DNA of 64,000 nt from assembly GCA_029891345.1 (NCBI GenBank), contig CM057003.1, positions 14,486,709 through 14,550,708 of the forward strand, in the 5' to 3' direction. A program made the translations under genes and the position numbers. This DNA is from Dryococelus australis (Eukaryota > Arthropoda > Insecta > Phasmatodea > Phasmatidae). The notes under the pieces are model-generated. The model saw only the letters and a list, made by a program, of their open reading frames with translations. It was not told where the DNA came from and ran no database searches. Positions 35,359 through 48,130 of this stretch are shown in pieces (within the stretch, counting starts at the first letter, position 1; each line of letters starts with the position of its first letter).

Positions 35359-36680
35359 AATTTCACAGAACTTCATCTAAAGCGAAGAATGTCCCGTAAA
35401 TCTCCCAAATTTAATTTTTGTTATATTTGTATTTAACAGAATGTTGTTAAGAAAAACATAAAAATTTCGTTAAGTGGGTGTAGCGCCATGGATAAAAGGG
35501 AAGTAAATATTTTATATGTTGTTTGCTAATGCGTGGTTGGAACACAAAGTAAAAAATAATATTAACCAAAATCCTTAGTCATTCTTCGACCATTCTATTG
35601 AAACGTGGTGTAAAGATATTGTTCACAGACGCAAGCATATTTTCAGTCCTCTTAATTTCGGATTTTTGCTGTGTGTTACATATAATTGTGTTGCGTTCCG
35701 ACTTATGAATGAACACGGTTAAGAGGCACGGACGAATGAATTACCTGAAAAACAGCTATTTTAGGATTTTAAAGGCGAAGAGCACTTCGCGTTATCTCGA
35801 TATTGCTTGTCTCTGTCGCCGATGCGAAGGAAATGTTGATATGTACGTAGTTAAGATAAGTATTCCATCAATATGAATCGCGTTTACGTATAATTACATA
35901 TATTTACGTAAAATTTCCCGATAAATTACCAAACATTTTGACAGTGTAGGAGTGCGTGAGTCATTTCCTCAAGTGTCCTTTCTTGTAATAACTGCGATGC
36001 TCCCATTCTATAGCACATAGCACTCCTGTTTTGTAACAAGACCATCTCCGCTTAACAACACAAAATCTATTTACACTGTTTATAAAAATAAACTCTGCGG
36101 TTGGCCGAAGCAAAGCGTCACTCGGCACCAGTAAATCGGCAGGAGGGAGTTTCCAGACACGTGTTCCGTTAATCAAAATATTAGCCTCGGCATGCCCTAG
36201 CATCTCTTGAAATCATGCCCAACCTATTCCGAGCACCCAGTTGGCAATATGTGTGTGTATATAATTTCTATAAGTGCTATACGCATGACTTTCAGCAGTT
36301 TCTGGTAATGTTTGAGTACTTGCTAACTGATGCAGGTACCTGACGATACTTTCTGATGTTTAAATAAACAGGTATATGCAGCGTGGCTATTCAAAATTGC
36401 CGCATAAACGGTAATTTTCGCCTTAGAGTCGCGAAGACAGCTTCGTGTGGAATCGGCATCGTTCGCATTCAGAGACCCGAATCTACAGGAAACACAGAGA
36501 CGTTCTGTGTTTCGTCATCACGGGTAGCGTGGATATGCAAACATATTGATGTTATGTCTTCATAGAACCTTCTTAACAAGCACGTAGACGGCTCTCACGG
36601 CAGAGTCTAAAAAGTTTGTTAAAATAAGTCCAATGTAGACCAATACGCTACCCAGAATTTCAGCCATGACACATACAGCA
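35359..36680. other. No gene recognised
   Basis: AT-rich. An 80-codon minus frame (35961-36203) contains no known motif. Confidence 0.4.
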
Positions 36681-37042
36681 TATAATGTTTAAAGCTGAAG
36701 TAAGCACTTTTGAAAGCCCTGCGCAAGGTAGGCCTATAGCTGTATGCGTATTATGAGAAACAGTGAAATTATTTGTTAAAAGAGAAAATATTTTACACAC
36801 TCGCTTATTCGTACACTTGTACGCATTACAAAAAATAAGAAAGCAAATAAATCCTTACAGTGTACACAAAAGTTTTCCCAGCACATTCAATTCAACATTA
36901 AGACATGGAACTACTTCCCCACCACCGTTACCAACTTAGCCGGGCGCATGTCAGTTGTTTGGCCCATTCAATTATACGCAGGCATGGGCAGTGACATTTG
37001 TGCAATGTTGGCTTCAGAAGAGCTCAGCTAATTGTGAACAGC
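36680..37042. mobile_element. MITE of the GGCTGTTCACGG-tip family, copy 3 (degenerate)
   Basis: GAAGTAAGCACTTTTGAAAG at the left, TAATTGTGAACAGCATAC at the right. The interior has TTCGTACACTTGTACGCAT and CACCGTTACCAACTTAGCCG, the latter matching the complement of the AAAGTTGGTAACGA block of other copies, so this copy is inverted relative to copies 1 and 2. Ends are approximate. Confidence 0.6.
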
Positions 37043-39060
37043 ATACAGCTGAACTTCCAGCAAAGGGGGCGGTTACAGCTAACTCGCGCGTTCACTTGCA
37101 CGATCGCAACTTAAGGCAGTTGTCAGTTGCCACTCAGGTACGGCGAGGAAGGACTTGTAAACCCATCGAAGTGGCCTACAAAATGAAATACTTATTCAAC
37201 TTCACGTGGTCTCCGCTTATTATTATTATTCAAGTACAGATAAATATGAGACATGTTCGTCACCTCAGCCGTCTCTTTATCAACTCTATCTTATCTCGGC
37301 AGATAACGCTGATAGACGACATATACTTGCCTGATTGACCGTGCAGTATTATTTATTTTCGCTCGTGCAGCTATGGCGAAGACCTGCCGTCAAATAAGAA
37401 ACTGGATACAGCTTAACTGATAGTAGCGATCGCTCTTGCGTTCCTAAATGTTTGGCAACTAAACGTCTAGCGGTATTCACTCAAATGTAAGGGAACTAGT
37501 TTCTTAAGAAATATTGCCTTATGTTATAATTGTAGAAATAAGTGATGACTGGTAGGGGCGGAATATCGTTAGTTCGTGGAAGGGGAACAATATATTCAGT
37601 CAACGACGAAAACTTAATTGATTACAAGCATCAAGTGATATACCTGGCTCTATGTCGTTCTTGTAAGTTGCTGTGATTTGCGTAATTTAGCAACTCTGTT
37701 CAGAATAATACGAGCTATAATTTAAGGTTGGCTTTTAAGGCAGGTGACATTAAGAGTTGTTTACATTTAGACATACCATAGCGCAACGTGGACGAATTTT
37801 AATGTCGTGGTTGATTAAAAAAATGATTTTAGCTTCTATAGGTAAATAAGTGGATGGTTGTGAAACCATCACTTAGCCATTCCTTTTCAAATAATATTGC
37901 GAATTTCTCAGCCGAAATGCAGCATATGTGAAATTACAAACGTAAATAACTAGAAAAATTTAATTCCATACCATTATTTTTTAAATAATCATGTTTTCCT
38001 AACTCAATTGTTCCAGTAATACACGATATCAATAATTTGTTTAAGTGCATTATAATCTACGCGTAGTATTTTTTTAAAAATGTTTACATATATGCTAACT
38101 CCAATAATAAAACTCTCCAAACCGATCGAATCACTAAAGTATTGAAAAAAATTCCAAGATTAATCTTAATATATTATCTTTAAAACGCTAAAATTGGCAT
38201 GAAAATTAACTCCTAATGGCCTTCAGGAGCAAGGAGTACAGGGGATTTAAATGTGCGATAAAAACTTACTGTGACGGTTTTTGTTCGTCAAAAATAACAA
38301 ATCGAAATTATTCAACATTATTGACGTGTGAACAATGAAAAGTCATAACAAGATCTATATGAAGAATCAGTGCCTAAAACAACGAGTTGGAAATTAGAAT
38401 TCTAATTCTAGAACGATTCTGTTGCATGACCGAAAAATTGTACAGTAATTTATCTCACTTAGGCGTACAAGAGACATTTAAACTATTGCAAGAAATTGAT
38501 TCCGGTAGTTGAAAAATTATGTTCAAACCCGCTGCTACAATAAATACATGAACACTATTCAATAATTAAAATAAAAGTTTTAAAAACGGAAGTAATTCAA
38601 AGTCAATGTGCGTAGCAATTTTCTTGAAATAAATTTAACTGATAAACCATTTCTCAACTGTGTGTGTGTGTGTGTTTCACAATCAGCTTACACAAAACAA
38701 GAGTTTTTAAAAGTCGTTATAAATTAAAAAATATATTAATATAAAACGTTGTTTCTACCGTAGCAGATGTAGTGAAGTTAAGTCAATTTATTAATAAACA
38801 TTTTGAAAACATAATTTGTTGCCTTATACAGACCTACCAATTATTAGCCTACTTTCCCAAAGAAAGATATATTTATGCAATCACTGGAATATCTGTTTGG
38901 AATGTATGGTCACCCCCCCCCCCCCACTTTACCTTTCAAATCCGTGAACGGAATTTCTGCAAACTCGGTCCACGTATAGTATTTAGTAGGTACATCCCAT
39001 TTTTGTTGATTTCCATCATGCCGGGTCCTTGCATTCAAAATCAGGGTAATTCAGAAAGTT
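37043..39060. other. No gene recognised
   Basis: AT-rich; a short (TG)n run near 38660 and a C-run near 38914. The 127-codon frame that begins at 36955 crosses the MITE end and has no motif. Confidence 0.45.
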
Positions 39061-39676
39061 AGGCCATTATGTAGTATCTCGGGAACTATGAAACCAATTT
39101 AAATCAAATTTGGGGCATTGTGTACACATCAAATTTGGAAAGCGTTAATTTTACTGGTCTACCAATTTGTAGTATGGTGAAACACGAAACTATAAAGATT
39201 ATGCGTTATATCTCGAGAATTAAAACCAACCGATTCTTGCATAATTTCCATATAAGTGATAATATCGTAGGTCAAGTTATCATATTAAATTTAAATAAAT
39301 AAGGCATTTATTTTCAAAATGGCGTTTATACAAACATTTTATGTTCATTTGTTACATCTAATATACCATTTGACAAATTTCGGCCAAACTTGATATGCTA
39401 AAAGTGTCTACTACAATCATCAAATGCGTCAATATATGTCCTATTTTGTAAGCTAGGACAACATAAAAAATAATGTTTTTATATCATATCTCGGAACACA
39501 ATCAAGTGACTATTACCAAATTTTACGTCAAGTAACGCGATGGAAAGTCATGTAAAATGACTTGTATTAATGGACCAGATACTTATTTTCAAAATAGTGT
39601 CCATACAAACATGTTCTATTACTATGCTATATCTACGAATCCACGTAACAAATTTCAACATAACTTTGTATGCTGG

Positions 39677-39748
<72 letters not shown>

Positions 39749-40850
39749 ACCACAAAATACGTCAATACAGAGATTCTTTTTCTGCGATTTTGTAACATAG
39801 TGTCACACGAATAAATCAAGTTTTGTTATATCTCGAGAAACAATGAACAAATCTCCATGAAATTTGGTACTTCGGTAGGCTATGTAAACTGATGTGTTTT
39901 AAGTAGGCTAGACACCTATTTTCAAAATGAAGGCGTAACAAATACTTTAGCCTAGTATTTTATATCTACGAATCCATTTGCCGGATTTCAACTTAACTTT
40001 AACTTTGTAAACTGGCAGTATATTTTACAACAATAAAATGTGTCTACACAGAGTTTTTGTCGACCATTTTGTAACATAATGACACCTAACTAAATAAAGA
40101 TCTTTCATATCTCGAGGAACAATCAATCGATTTCTAACCAATTTGGCAAATAAGTAGTCCTGCTTTAGGGCATGTAAACGTATATGCATTATGTGGGTCT
40201 GGCATTTATTTTCAGAATGGCAGCCATATAAATATTTTAATTTAGTATACTACATCTTTGAACACTGTAACAATTTGCAACATAACTTTGCATGATGGCA
40301 GTAACTATGTAAGTGTCAAATGAGATAATATATACACTTTTTTCCGCCATTTTGGAAGATAACACCAAGTGAAATATTAAGTTTTCGTGTCCTATTTCGG
40401 GAAACAATTACACTAACCGAAACTCACCTAATTTAGGCAATATGTTATACCTTTGTAGTCCATAAAAAATTTGTATAATCTAAGGAGTTAGTCACATATT
40501 TTAAAATTATCATCGATGTAAATATTTTTGGATTAGAAGACTATGTAATATGTCGCAAACAATTTCAACCGAACCTAATATGTAGCAATATCTACGACAA
40601 ATGTAGTATCTGCCAATTCATAACCATTTTATCACTATTAATGACGATAGCACCACACGAATAAATTGGCTTTTATGTCGGGGATCAATCAACCAATTCA
40701 CATAATATTTTGCACGCAAGTAGTGCTACATTATGCCAAGTAAACTTGCATGTTTTAAGCGTATCTGGCATATAAATAATTCCGACAAGTTTGTCATATT
40801 GATTACAGAACTTGTATGCCTTTAATTTGCACGAGCAGCTCTGAGAAGAA
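39060..40850. repeat. Degenerate ~280-bp tandem array
   Basis: The word TATCTCGAGAA and its variants recur at 39209, 39487, 39829, 40108, 40393 and 40674, giving spacings of 278, 342, 279, 285 and 281; the 342 interval contains a ~68-bp TA run. A further partial unit begins at 39075. Each unit also carries, in order, an ATTTATTTTCAAAATGGC-like block, a TATATCTACGAATCCA-like block, AACATAACTTTG and CATTTTGTAACATAATG. Units have diverged strongly, so this is an old satellite-like array. Confidence 0.8.
39679..39747. repeat. (AT)~34 microsatellite inside the ~280-bp array
   Basis: An uninterrupted AT run that lengthens one unit of the array by about 65 bp. The YIYIYI frames across it are artefacts. 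Confidence 0.95.
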
Positions 40851-41040
40851 CCACTCGGCCGTGTGTACTAAGTTTGGCGCTCTGCAGCTGTCGCCTCTCG
40901 GCTCACTGCTCTCCGACTGCCGGGTTTCTTGGTAGCGCGATCATATTTATAGACTCGCGGGGCCGTGCGCTGTGATTGGCGGGGCTCCGCCGGCCAACCA
41001 GCGGGAGGGCCCATTCCTACTTTCGCAGTGTTCAAAGCAA
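40840..41040. other. GC- and CpG-rich block
   Basis: A local composition jump with many CpG, a GCGCTGTGATTGGCGGGGCT segment containing an inverted CCAAT box, and the near-palindrome CCGCCGGCC. It lies between the old satellite and the 3' side of the reverse-transcriptase relic. It could be a promoter-like island or part of an element's untranslated region; no transcript start can be shown. Confidence 0.35.
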
Positions 41041-41154
41041 CTTAGGTTTTCTGAATTTTCTTATGCCTGCGGGATCATAGTTACCCAAGTTTTTTGTATT
41101 TTTATTGTCATGTCCTAAATTATTATAAATATTTTTATTTTTATCTAAAATTAT

Positions 41155-42003
41155 TTATTTAATGCATTTTGCGGAGAGCAGCTCATGGATAGTTTGATTA
41201 GTTGTGAATCTGTCTTGGTTAGTTATTACTCTCAAATATTTATTTTGTACAGTTTGCAAATATTTTGATCTGAATTCTGCGGCATGTTCCCGTACCTCAA
41301 ATTCATATAGCATAACTGGGAGTATTATTTGTTTATATATTAAAAGTTTTTTGTTTGGTGGGAAGTTATCTGTATTTAAAATTGGATATAGCAGTTTAAG
41401 TTTGCCTAGTGCTGAATTTCTTGCATTATTTATGTGTGGCTGCCAAATTAACCTATGGCCTAATATTATGCCTAAATATTTTGCTGTTTTAACATTCGGG
41501 ATGTTTTGATTAAACAGTATTAGTCCTTTAGGTGATCTCGGTAACATTTTAGTAATTATTATTGTTTCAGATTTCCCAGGGTTAATTTTAATCCTCCATT
41601 TGGTGTATCATTTTTCTAGAGTTGTTAATTGTCTCTGTAGGGCTGCTGAGGCATATTTTACATTATAATGTTGTTTTATTATTGCAGTGTCATCTGCGCG
41701 CATTTGAATATTAGCGTTAGTTCTGACGTCTGTTATAGGGATGTCAGCCGTATAAATACTGTATAGGAAAGGGGAGAGTGCTGATCCCTGTGGAACTCCT
41801 GCTGTTGCAAATTTAGCATTAGAGTCTGCTCCATCTAGTGTTACGCAAAAGCGTCTGTTATTTACGCAGTGTGCTAGTAAATTTACGTATGTGGCTGGGA
41901 AATTACAATTTATCAATTTATATATTAATCCTAGTAGCCAGACTTTATCAAAAGCTTTTTCTGCATCTAGTGTCCATCTCTTCAGCCATGTTATACGTTT
42001 ATG
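41155..42003 (-). pseudogene. 5'-truncated non-LTR retrotransposon reverse transcriptase (Jockey-like)
   Basis: On the minus strand, reading from about 42003: DAEKAFDKVW (RT palm motif), AGVPQGSALSPFLYSIYT (the PQGS block), RADDTAI (the catalytic xADD box, with Arg where Tyr or Phe is usual), a TGA at 41610-41608, then KINPGKSE and AKYLGIILG in the same frame, through a thumb-like region (QIILPVMLYEFEVREHA) to a stop at 41155. These are the signatures of Jockey-type LINE polymerases, which copy RNA at a nicked target. The 5' half with the endonuclease is absent. The altered xADD and the stop mean this copy is dead. Confidence 0.85.
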
Positions 42004-42127
42004 ACATTGACCTGTGACCTTTGACCTTGAATCTATGAATTAAACCCAAAAAATTACAAAAACATTCCAAAAATGTCAAAAAATCCCAAGATATCGCCAG
42101 AAAACTTTAAGAAATTCCCAAAAAACT
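42004..42127. other. Low-complexity junction
   Basis: TGACCTGTGACCTTTGACC-type repeats and A-rich words join the retroelement to the following simple repeat. Confidence 0.5.
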
Positions 42128-42432
42128 GTTGACACTTGACTCAAGACATTTAACTCAAGACCCTTGACCCAAGAACGAAGACCCAAGACTCAGGCCCAAG
42201 ATGCAAAAGTCAAGACTCAAGACCCTTGACCCAAGACTAAAGACCCAAGACCATTGACCCAAGACTCAAGACCCTTGATTCAAGACTAAAGACCCAAGAC
42301 CATTGACCCAAGACTCAAGACTCGAGACTCAAGACTCGAGACTCAAGACTCGAGACTCAAGACCCTTGATTCAAGACTAAAGACCCTTGACTCAAGTCTC
42401 AAGACCCTTGACCCAATACCCTTGACCAGAAA
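42128..42432. repeat. CAAGACYCTTGACC-type simple repeat
   Basis: Irregular repeats of ACTCAAGACCCTTGACCCA and ACTCGAGACTCAAG. No coding role. Confidence 0.9.
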
Positions 42433-42659
42433 TTAAAACAATTATAAAAAAATTAAAATTTCGAATGTTCTGGCATAGAGAGGATGGGAGACTTGAACCG
42501 ACCACCCACTATACGACCCTGACCTTGTATAAATTTAAACCTGAAAATCACAAAATTCTCCGAATAACTAAAATAATAATAAACTTCCAAAAACTAAAAA
42601 AAAAGGTTATTAAAATGTTTATTTTAAAAACTTACATTTCTGAAGGTTACCTTCTTAGC

Positions 42660-42860
42660 ACCACATCCAGCAGACGTCTGACCCTCGCCAATGTTTCTCA
42701 TTGGTTGATTAGTCCGTTCTCCTCCAATACCTCTACCAATGTTTCTCATTGTTCGATTATTTGTGGTCGCTTCACCCGAAAAGTGTTTTTATTGGTTAAT
42801 TTCTCATACTCGTTCAACCCGCCACCAATGTGTATCATTGGTCAATTAGTCGACAGGCCT
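42660..42860. repeat. Three diverged copies of a CCAATG...CATTGG motif
   Basis: CCAATGTTTCTCATTGGTTG (42688), CCAATGTTTCTCATTGTTCG (42737) and CCAATGTGTATCATTGGTCA (42826). The motif is itself a short inverted repeat and each copy is followed by ATTA. Another inverted CCAAT box lies between copies two and three. Confidence 0.7.
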
Positions 42861-43774
42861 CCACCTCCCTCACCTTTCCTAATTCCGTTGTATGCAGTCA
42901 TCTTGTTTTCTTGATTGCCATTTGTTTAATTTTTCAATGCCTAGGTGACGCTAGTGTATCAATGATCGATTTCGTCGCTGGTGGAGCTGTCTATTTATCT
43001 ACCATGCTTGTTGTTGACCTTGTCCTTATCCCGATGATATTGAACTCGAAACATCGAGAAATATCTCAGTCCCTACAGTTGTCAATTACTAGCAGGACAA
43101 AACAATGGACCATATCAACTAACATTACTAATTAACCACTGACTAACTCCTCCCAAGAATAACTCCGGCCAAGATTGACTACGCCCAAGACTAACTATGC
43201 TGCCTTTGCTTGTTCCACAATTATTTTGAACCCACTCCATATAATTTCTGCATTGAAACCAAGATTTCCAAAATGTATCATTTGGAAAATCCATGGCAAA
43301 TGTTTATTATTTATATACGAACTCTCAACTTTTGATTCTGCTGCCTCTTAAGATATTGGACGGTTTTTTCACTTTCAGAACAGTCACTATGGCGGAAACT
43401 TGTCCATTTTCTGTTTACCAAAACTATATTTGGAAGTTATTTTTTTACCTGCTTCGGTTGTGTCATATACTTATTTGCTAGATCAACAAGTACGTTAGCT
43501 ACTTTTCAAAAAGCGTAAACCATAAAATCAAAATCCACAATTTCTTTAAGCCCGTCCACAGCACTATGCGCATTCACAGATGCAATGGAGGTCACTTGTG
43601 TAAGCTCAACAACAATGTACAGCCTCTTGACCCCTCTCAGTCGCAGACACAACGGCCCTCGGAGGCTCATGTCAGTTTCCACCACTCGGGGTCATATACT
43701 TATTTTGGCTATCTGTCACCTGGCCTTCTGCTTTCTCCTGAATAGGAGAAATAACAACCACTATCATCAGGGAA

Positions 43775-43795
43775 ACCTGGGTTGATAACCCAGGT
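43775..43795. repeat. Perfect 9-bp hairpin
   Basis: ACCTGGGTT, a 3-base loop GAT, then AACCCAGGT. It lies 120 bp before the hAT-like end. Confidence 0.6.
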
Positions 43796-43911
43796 ACTCC
43801 CCACTGCCTGCCCGAGTCCTACCTCATCCTGACCTCGCGGGCATCAGGGACCACCCGAAATGCGAGCCCCCATGGGTAGAACTTACACCCCGAACGGCCC
43901 ACCAACTAGAG

Positions 43912-44320
43912 CAGGGGTTCCCAAACTTTAGTTTTATCACGCCTCCTTTCTGCAAAAAAAATACTACCCCCCCTCCCCCCGTCAAATAACTTAATTATTA
44001 TAAGGGCAAAACAAAAACGAATAAAAGTCTCAAAGGTTTTATTTAATCAATAAATTCAAATGCTTATTGAACACAAATTGTCGTGAACTAATCAATCAAT
44101 GAGACAACAGATGAGCTTGCATATTTTTTAAGAAGATTCCCAATTCTTGGTTGAATAGAAGAAATTGCACAACGTAAATCACTGGCAATATCGAGTTTGC
44201 TTCTATACTTTGGCGTCCACCTCCCCCCCCTTTTGCATGTCGTTACGCCTCACTTGAGGGGGGGGGGAGCGCCCCCCACTTTTAAAATCAATGATTTAGA
44301 GGGAACCTTATACAGGACCG
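43912..44320. mobile_element. Possible hAT-type non-autonomous element
   Basis: CAGGGGTTCCCAAACTT at 43912 is the kind of terminal sequence seen on hAT elements (CAGGGGT-type ends). The interior has C-rich and G-rich runs (ACCCCCCCTCCCCCC and GAGGGGGGGGGGAGC) that mirror each other roughly, but no clean right terminus was found. Confidence 0.35.
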
Positions 44321-45400
44321 AGGCCAGCCCGTGGTACTTCTTCCTGTTCTCTGGGTTTGACACTTCAGTAGGATAATGCCCCAACCTGATGTGTTACTTG
44401 AATTTCTGTCGTATAAACCCGACAGTCTGATATAGAGTGACGGCACAATATGGATGCGAGATTAACCAGTTTCATATTGCGTTTGTGTGCATATCTTGGA
44501 AAGGCTTCACGCAATGTTTTACTCATGGTTACTGGTTATTAGTACAAAATAAGTGGCGGAAGGTACATTACGGGGATACCAATACCGCATGCGATATCAA
44601 AAAACTTCAAGATTTTATCTGTGCGTTGTCTGACCATCTAAGTTCAAGATCACGGCAGCTTCTGTGGTAAACGAACGAAACCAAATGCCTCATTCAATAT
44701 GTGTGGCATATGTTAAATTCCGGGGAGAACTCGCTCACGAGTTCCTCCATTATTCGCTTTATGGAAAAAAAAAAACATAAAGTGTGGAAGTCGGTACGTG
44801 AGACATAATTATATTAGTAAAAAAGGTTACCAATGTATCTGCTGTCTCTGCAAATATTTTTGAGCATAAATTTTAATTAATTTTTTTTTTTTACGAAACT
44901 GAATTTCGGCTGTTTTTCATTCACTGAATTATCTCACACATGTGTTTCTGACATGCACTGCATGGTAAGTAATGATACAGTTATATAGGAATATTTAATT
45001 GAAAACAGATTTCTTTTCTGCAGTGATATATTACGTCAATACTCCCCCTTTATACTATTCGTACAAAAATAATAATTTTTAAAATTGTAACAGTTTATAA
45101 TATTATCCGGTACCAATGTTCCAAACAATAAGCGATAAAGTATAATCGTATAAGTTTCAGCAGTCTCATGTGCACAGTTTTCGCGGAACATACACACTGA
45201 GAGGAATATCCACAGTAAAGCTATAAACGACCTGTGACATTTAGATCATTGCTATTACATCTTATTAAAAGTTTAATACCCAAAATTGGTGTTCAAAATA
45301 ATTTCTCTGTGTTTATATTATAAAAATAAAAGTGAAAATAGAGGATTTATAAACGTAAATTATTTCTTAATGTTTTCGCACGTTTATTTTATCAACGCAT

Positions 45401-45433
<33 letters not shown>

Positions 45434-46017
45434 CAGATAATACGTACACGGGGCGGAAGTACATACAGTGGTATAAAGAGAAACAAGTCTGAATTACCAA
45501 CTGTGCTCAATTGAAAATGACCTAATTACACACATGTTCCGCCATAGCAAATTTTAACATGTTTGCACAGGTTGTCCCGACTCCAAGCCGATCCTAGGTT
45601 TTCGTTAATAACTTATTGCCGTAGCATTTATTACGATTGACCTACTTGACGATGGAAATAAATTGAAATTTATATTATTAATATACCTTTACTTAATTAT
45701 TGATTTTTAAACCTTTAATAAGTATTTTATAACGAACTCTTTTACAGTGTTAAAAATGAAGTCATTAAATTCCACATGCAGCATAAATCTTACTTTACTG
45801 TATGTTTCGGTAGAGTGTGTGTTCTAATTGTTGATGAGTTCTGTATACAGTAGAGTCAGGTGCAGTGATCCACTGCAGATCACTCTCCTTCTACCATAGT
45901 TCTGTGTGATCAGAGAGAAGAGCAAATGTGATGTAAGGAAAGTGAATAAACCATAAATAATAATAATAATGACAATTTTTTTTGGTAAGGATTTTATTCG
46001 TGTTCCTGAGATGACAT

Positions 46018-46400
46018 AGGCTGTTCACTGTAAACGGAGCACTCACGGAAGCCCTGCTTGTGATCTATTTGTACGCATATTGTGTGTTCTTCCGCCATGC
46101 GCAAATATTACATCGCTGTGGGCCTGACCACGTTATCCGCGCGTCGGTCAGCGAAACTGAAATTATTAGGAAAGTAGATATATATATATTTTTTTTTTTT
46201 TTACAAATTTGCTAATTCGTACACTCGTATGAATGAAGAAAACCAGAAGCCAAAAACCAATAATTCCATAATTCACAAACGTCAACCCAACACTTTCAAT
46301 TCGTCGTTAAGACCTGGAACTTCTTTCCCTACGCCATTACAAGCTGGCTATAATGGGCGCGTGGCAATCAGTCCCTTCCCCGTTGCCTGCGCTGATGGAA
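46018..46400. mobile_element. MITE of the GGCTGTTCACGG-tip family, copy 4 (right end lost)
   Basis: Starts GGCTGTTCACTGTAAACGGA and includes AAGCCCTGCTTGTGATCTA, GCGTCGGTCAGCGAAACTGA and ATTATTAGGAAAG, matching the 55541 copy in the same orientation. It becomes unalignable after about 46400. Confidence 0.65.
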
Positions 46401-46863
46401 CTGCTGGGAAAATCGTGCGATGTTATTCCGTTATCAAGTGCATTCTTGAATGCGCTTAATAACGGAACCACAACCGTGCGCCTATTTCGCCAACAGCTGA
46501 AAATAGAAACGGACGCCGAATAACACTCAGTCAAACTTCGCTCACCTTAACTTTGCTTTGCGTGATTAAATATTGTTTTGGACGTTATACACGCAACGTG
46601 GATTAACCACACTAATTAATCGTATACACTCAAGCCTACAATTATTGATGGCATAGCTTTTTCTCGGTATTTTGCCGCCAGCAAGTCGCTCCTACGGGAA
46701 GCCAGTGAAGGAAGCATTTGTTCTGCAGCAAACGTGGAGTTCATGCGCGAGATTTTCCGGAAGTAGACGTAAAAAAAAATGTTACGGAGCAACTTGTTTG
46801 GGCATTTTGCGCAATGAAGAGGCATTAGAACACCACTTACCCGTTAAAACGCATGCAGGTAAA
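46401..46863. other. No gene recognised
   Basis: GC-richer spacer between two MITE copies. ORFs on both strands overlap each other and have no motif. Confidence 0.4.
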
Positions 46864-47252
46864 TGCTGTTCACGGTAAAGTGAGCACTTTTGAACTCAAA
46901 CTTGTCACTGCTCCTAACTGCGTATATTTTAACGAGCGCAATAATAGTCACGCGCCCAGTAATCTTGGTAACGACGAAAATAAAGTAGTTCCTTGCGCTA
47001 ACGTTACATTTCTATTTTTAAGTAATCATTTTGTGAATAGTTAATTTTAATTTTTAGTTTTTTTTTTTTTGTGCATACATGTCTACCAATAAAAGCATTG
47101 GTAAAATATTTGATTTTCAAAAATTTACATTTGCCACTAACCGACGCACGAATAAAGTGTTAGTCTCCATGGTAACGTGAAAGTATACACAATGTGCATA
47201 CAAGTAGGTTTAAGTAGGCGTTTCGAAAGTGCTCATACTACCTTGAACGGCC
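46864..47252. mobile_element. MITE of the GGCTGTTCACGG-tip family, copy 5
   Basis: Left tip TGCTGTTCACGGTAAAGTGA, right tip TACCTTGAACGGCC. The interior matches copies 1 and 2 (TTGGTAACGACGAA, CTAACGTTACATTT, ACCGACGCACGAATAAAGTG, ATGTGCATACAAGTAGG). Confidence 0.8.
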
Positions 47253-48130
47253 TATAGAGGCATCTACATTTTACAAATGTTGGTTTCAAAAGCGCTTGCT
47301 TAAATTTGAACAGCGTATAGTCTACTCACGGTTAACTGAGGAATTTTGAAAGCCCTGCTTAAGATATAGTTATCTGCCCATCTTGTATCTTTCCGCTAAA
47401 TGTAAAATAAACATTGTCACTTGCCCGTTCACTTTAATCATGCGTCGATCAAGTAGAACTTCAAAAATATTATGAACATAAATGTGTCGCTATTACACCA
47501 GTTCATGTCATGTTCACAAAAAAAATAGAAGCGAAATTAAATAAATTCCTGTTTTAAGTACGTCAACATCAGACTGTGAAAATTATATTATGGCATGAAA
47601 ATAATTCTCATAACACGCTGGCAAATTTAACATGAGTATTTTATTCAAATCTTAAATCAAAATGTTTGCAGTTATGGATAATGACTATTTTCAAAGGTTA
47701 GTTTCAAAAGTACTCGGTTAAAGACTGTTCATGGCTAATTTAGGACTTTTGAAAGCCTTCCTCAGGGAGCTACTTTTCTTCTAATATTGTATCACTCCGC
47801 CACACGTGAAATTAACACTGTCGTAGACCGTCTCACTTCATTCGTGCATCAACAAAGTAAAGAATCAATGGATAATTTTTTATGAAAGTATAAGTGTTAA
47901 CAATATGCAAAGTATTGATTTTGAGTGTATAGAACAAACGTTGATCTCAGTAGACTCCAAAAACGACGTCAAGGCATAGAGCTAGTTTTAACAGTTCGCT
48001 GGCAGATTAACTGGGAGAATGCATGCCAGAGTGTTACTGCAGCATGTATGTAGTTGTGAAGTAATATTTTTTAGAGGTTTGTTTCTCAAAAGATACTCAT
48101 GTAAATGCGAACAGCCTGTATAGTCTATTC
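47253..48130. mobile_element. Cluster of broken MITE ends of the same family
   Basis: Isolated tips and adjacent blocks occur at about 47280-47460 (TTTTGAAAGCCCTGCTTAAG, TCATGCGTCGATCAAGTAGA), 47690-47870 (AAAGACTGTTCATGGC, TTTTGAAAGCCTTCCTCAGG) and 48050-48125. Orders and spacings are disrupted, as in nested insertion and deletion. Confidence 0.6.

Larger units (their letters stand above)
42861..46017. other. No gene recognised
   Basis: Frames up to 101 codons without motifs. Contains a 9-bp perfect hairpin (43775-43795), the hAT-like end listed next, and a ~30-T run at 45403-45433. Confidence 0.45.

Noticed and set aside
41204..41509. 101-residue frame on plus
   Set aside because: It is the antisense shadow of the reverse-transcriptase relic.
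42010..42035. TGACCTTTGACC, like a nuclear-receptor DR1 site
   Set aside because: It lies at the edge of a long CAAGACCCTTGACC simple repeat, which generates such words by chance.
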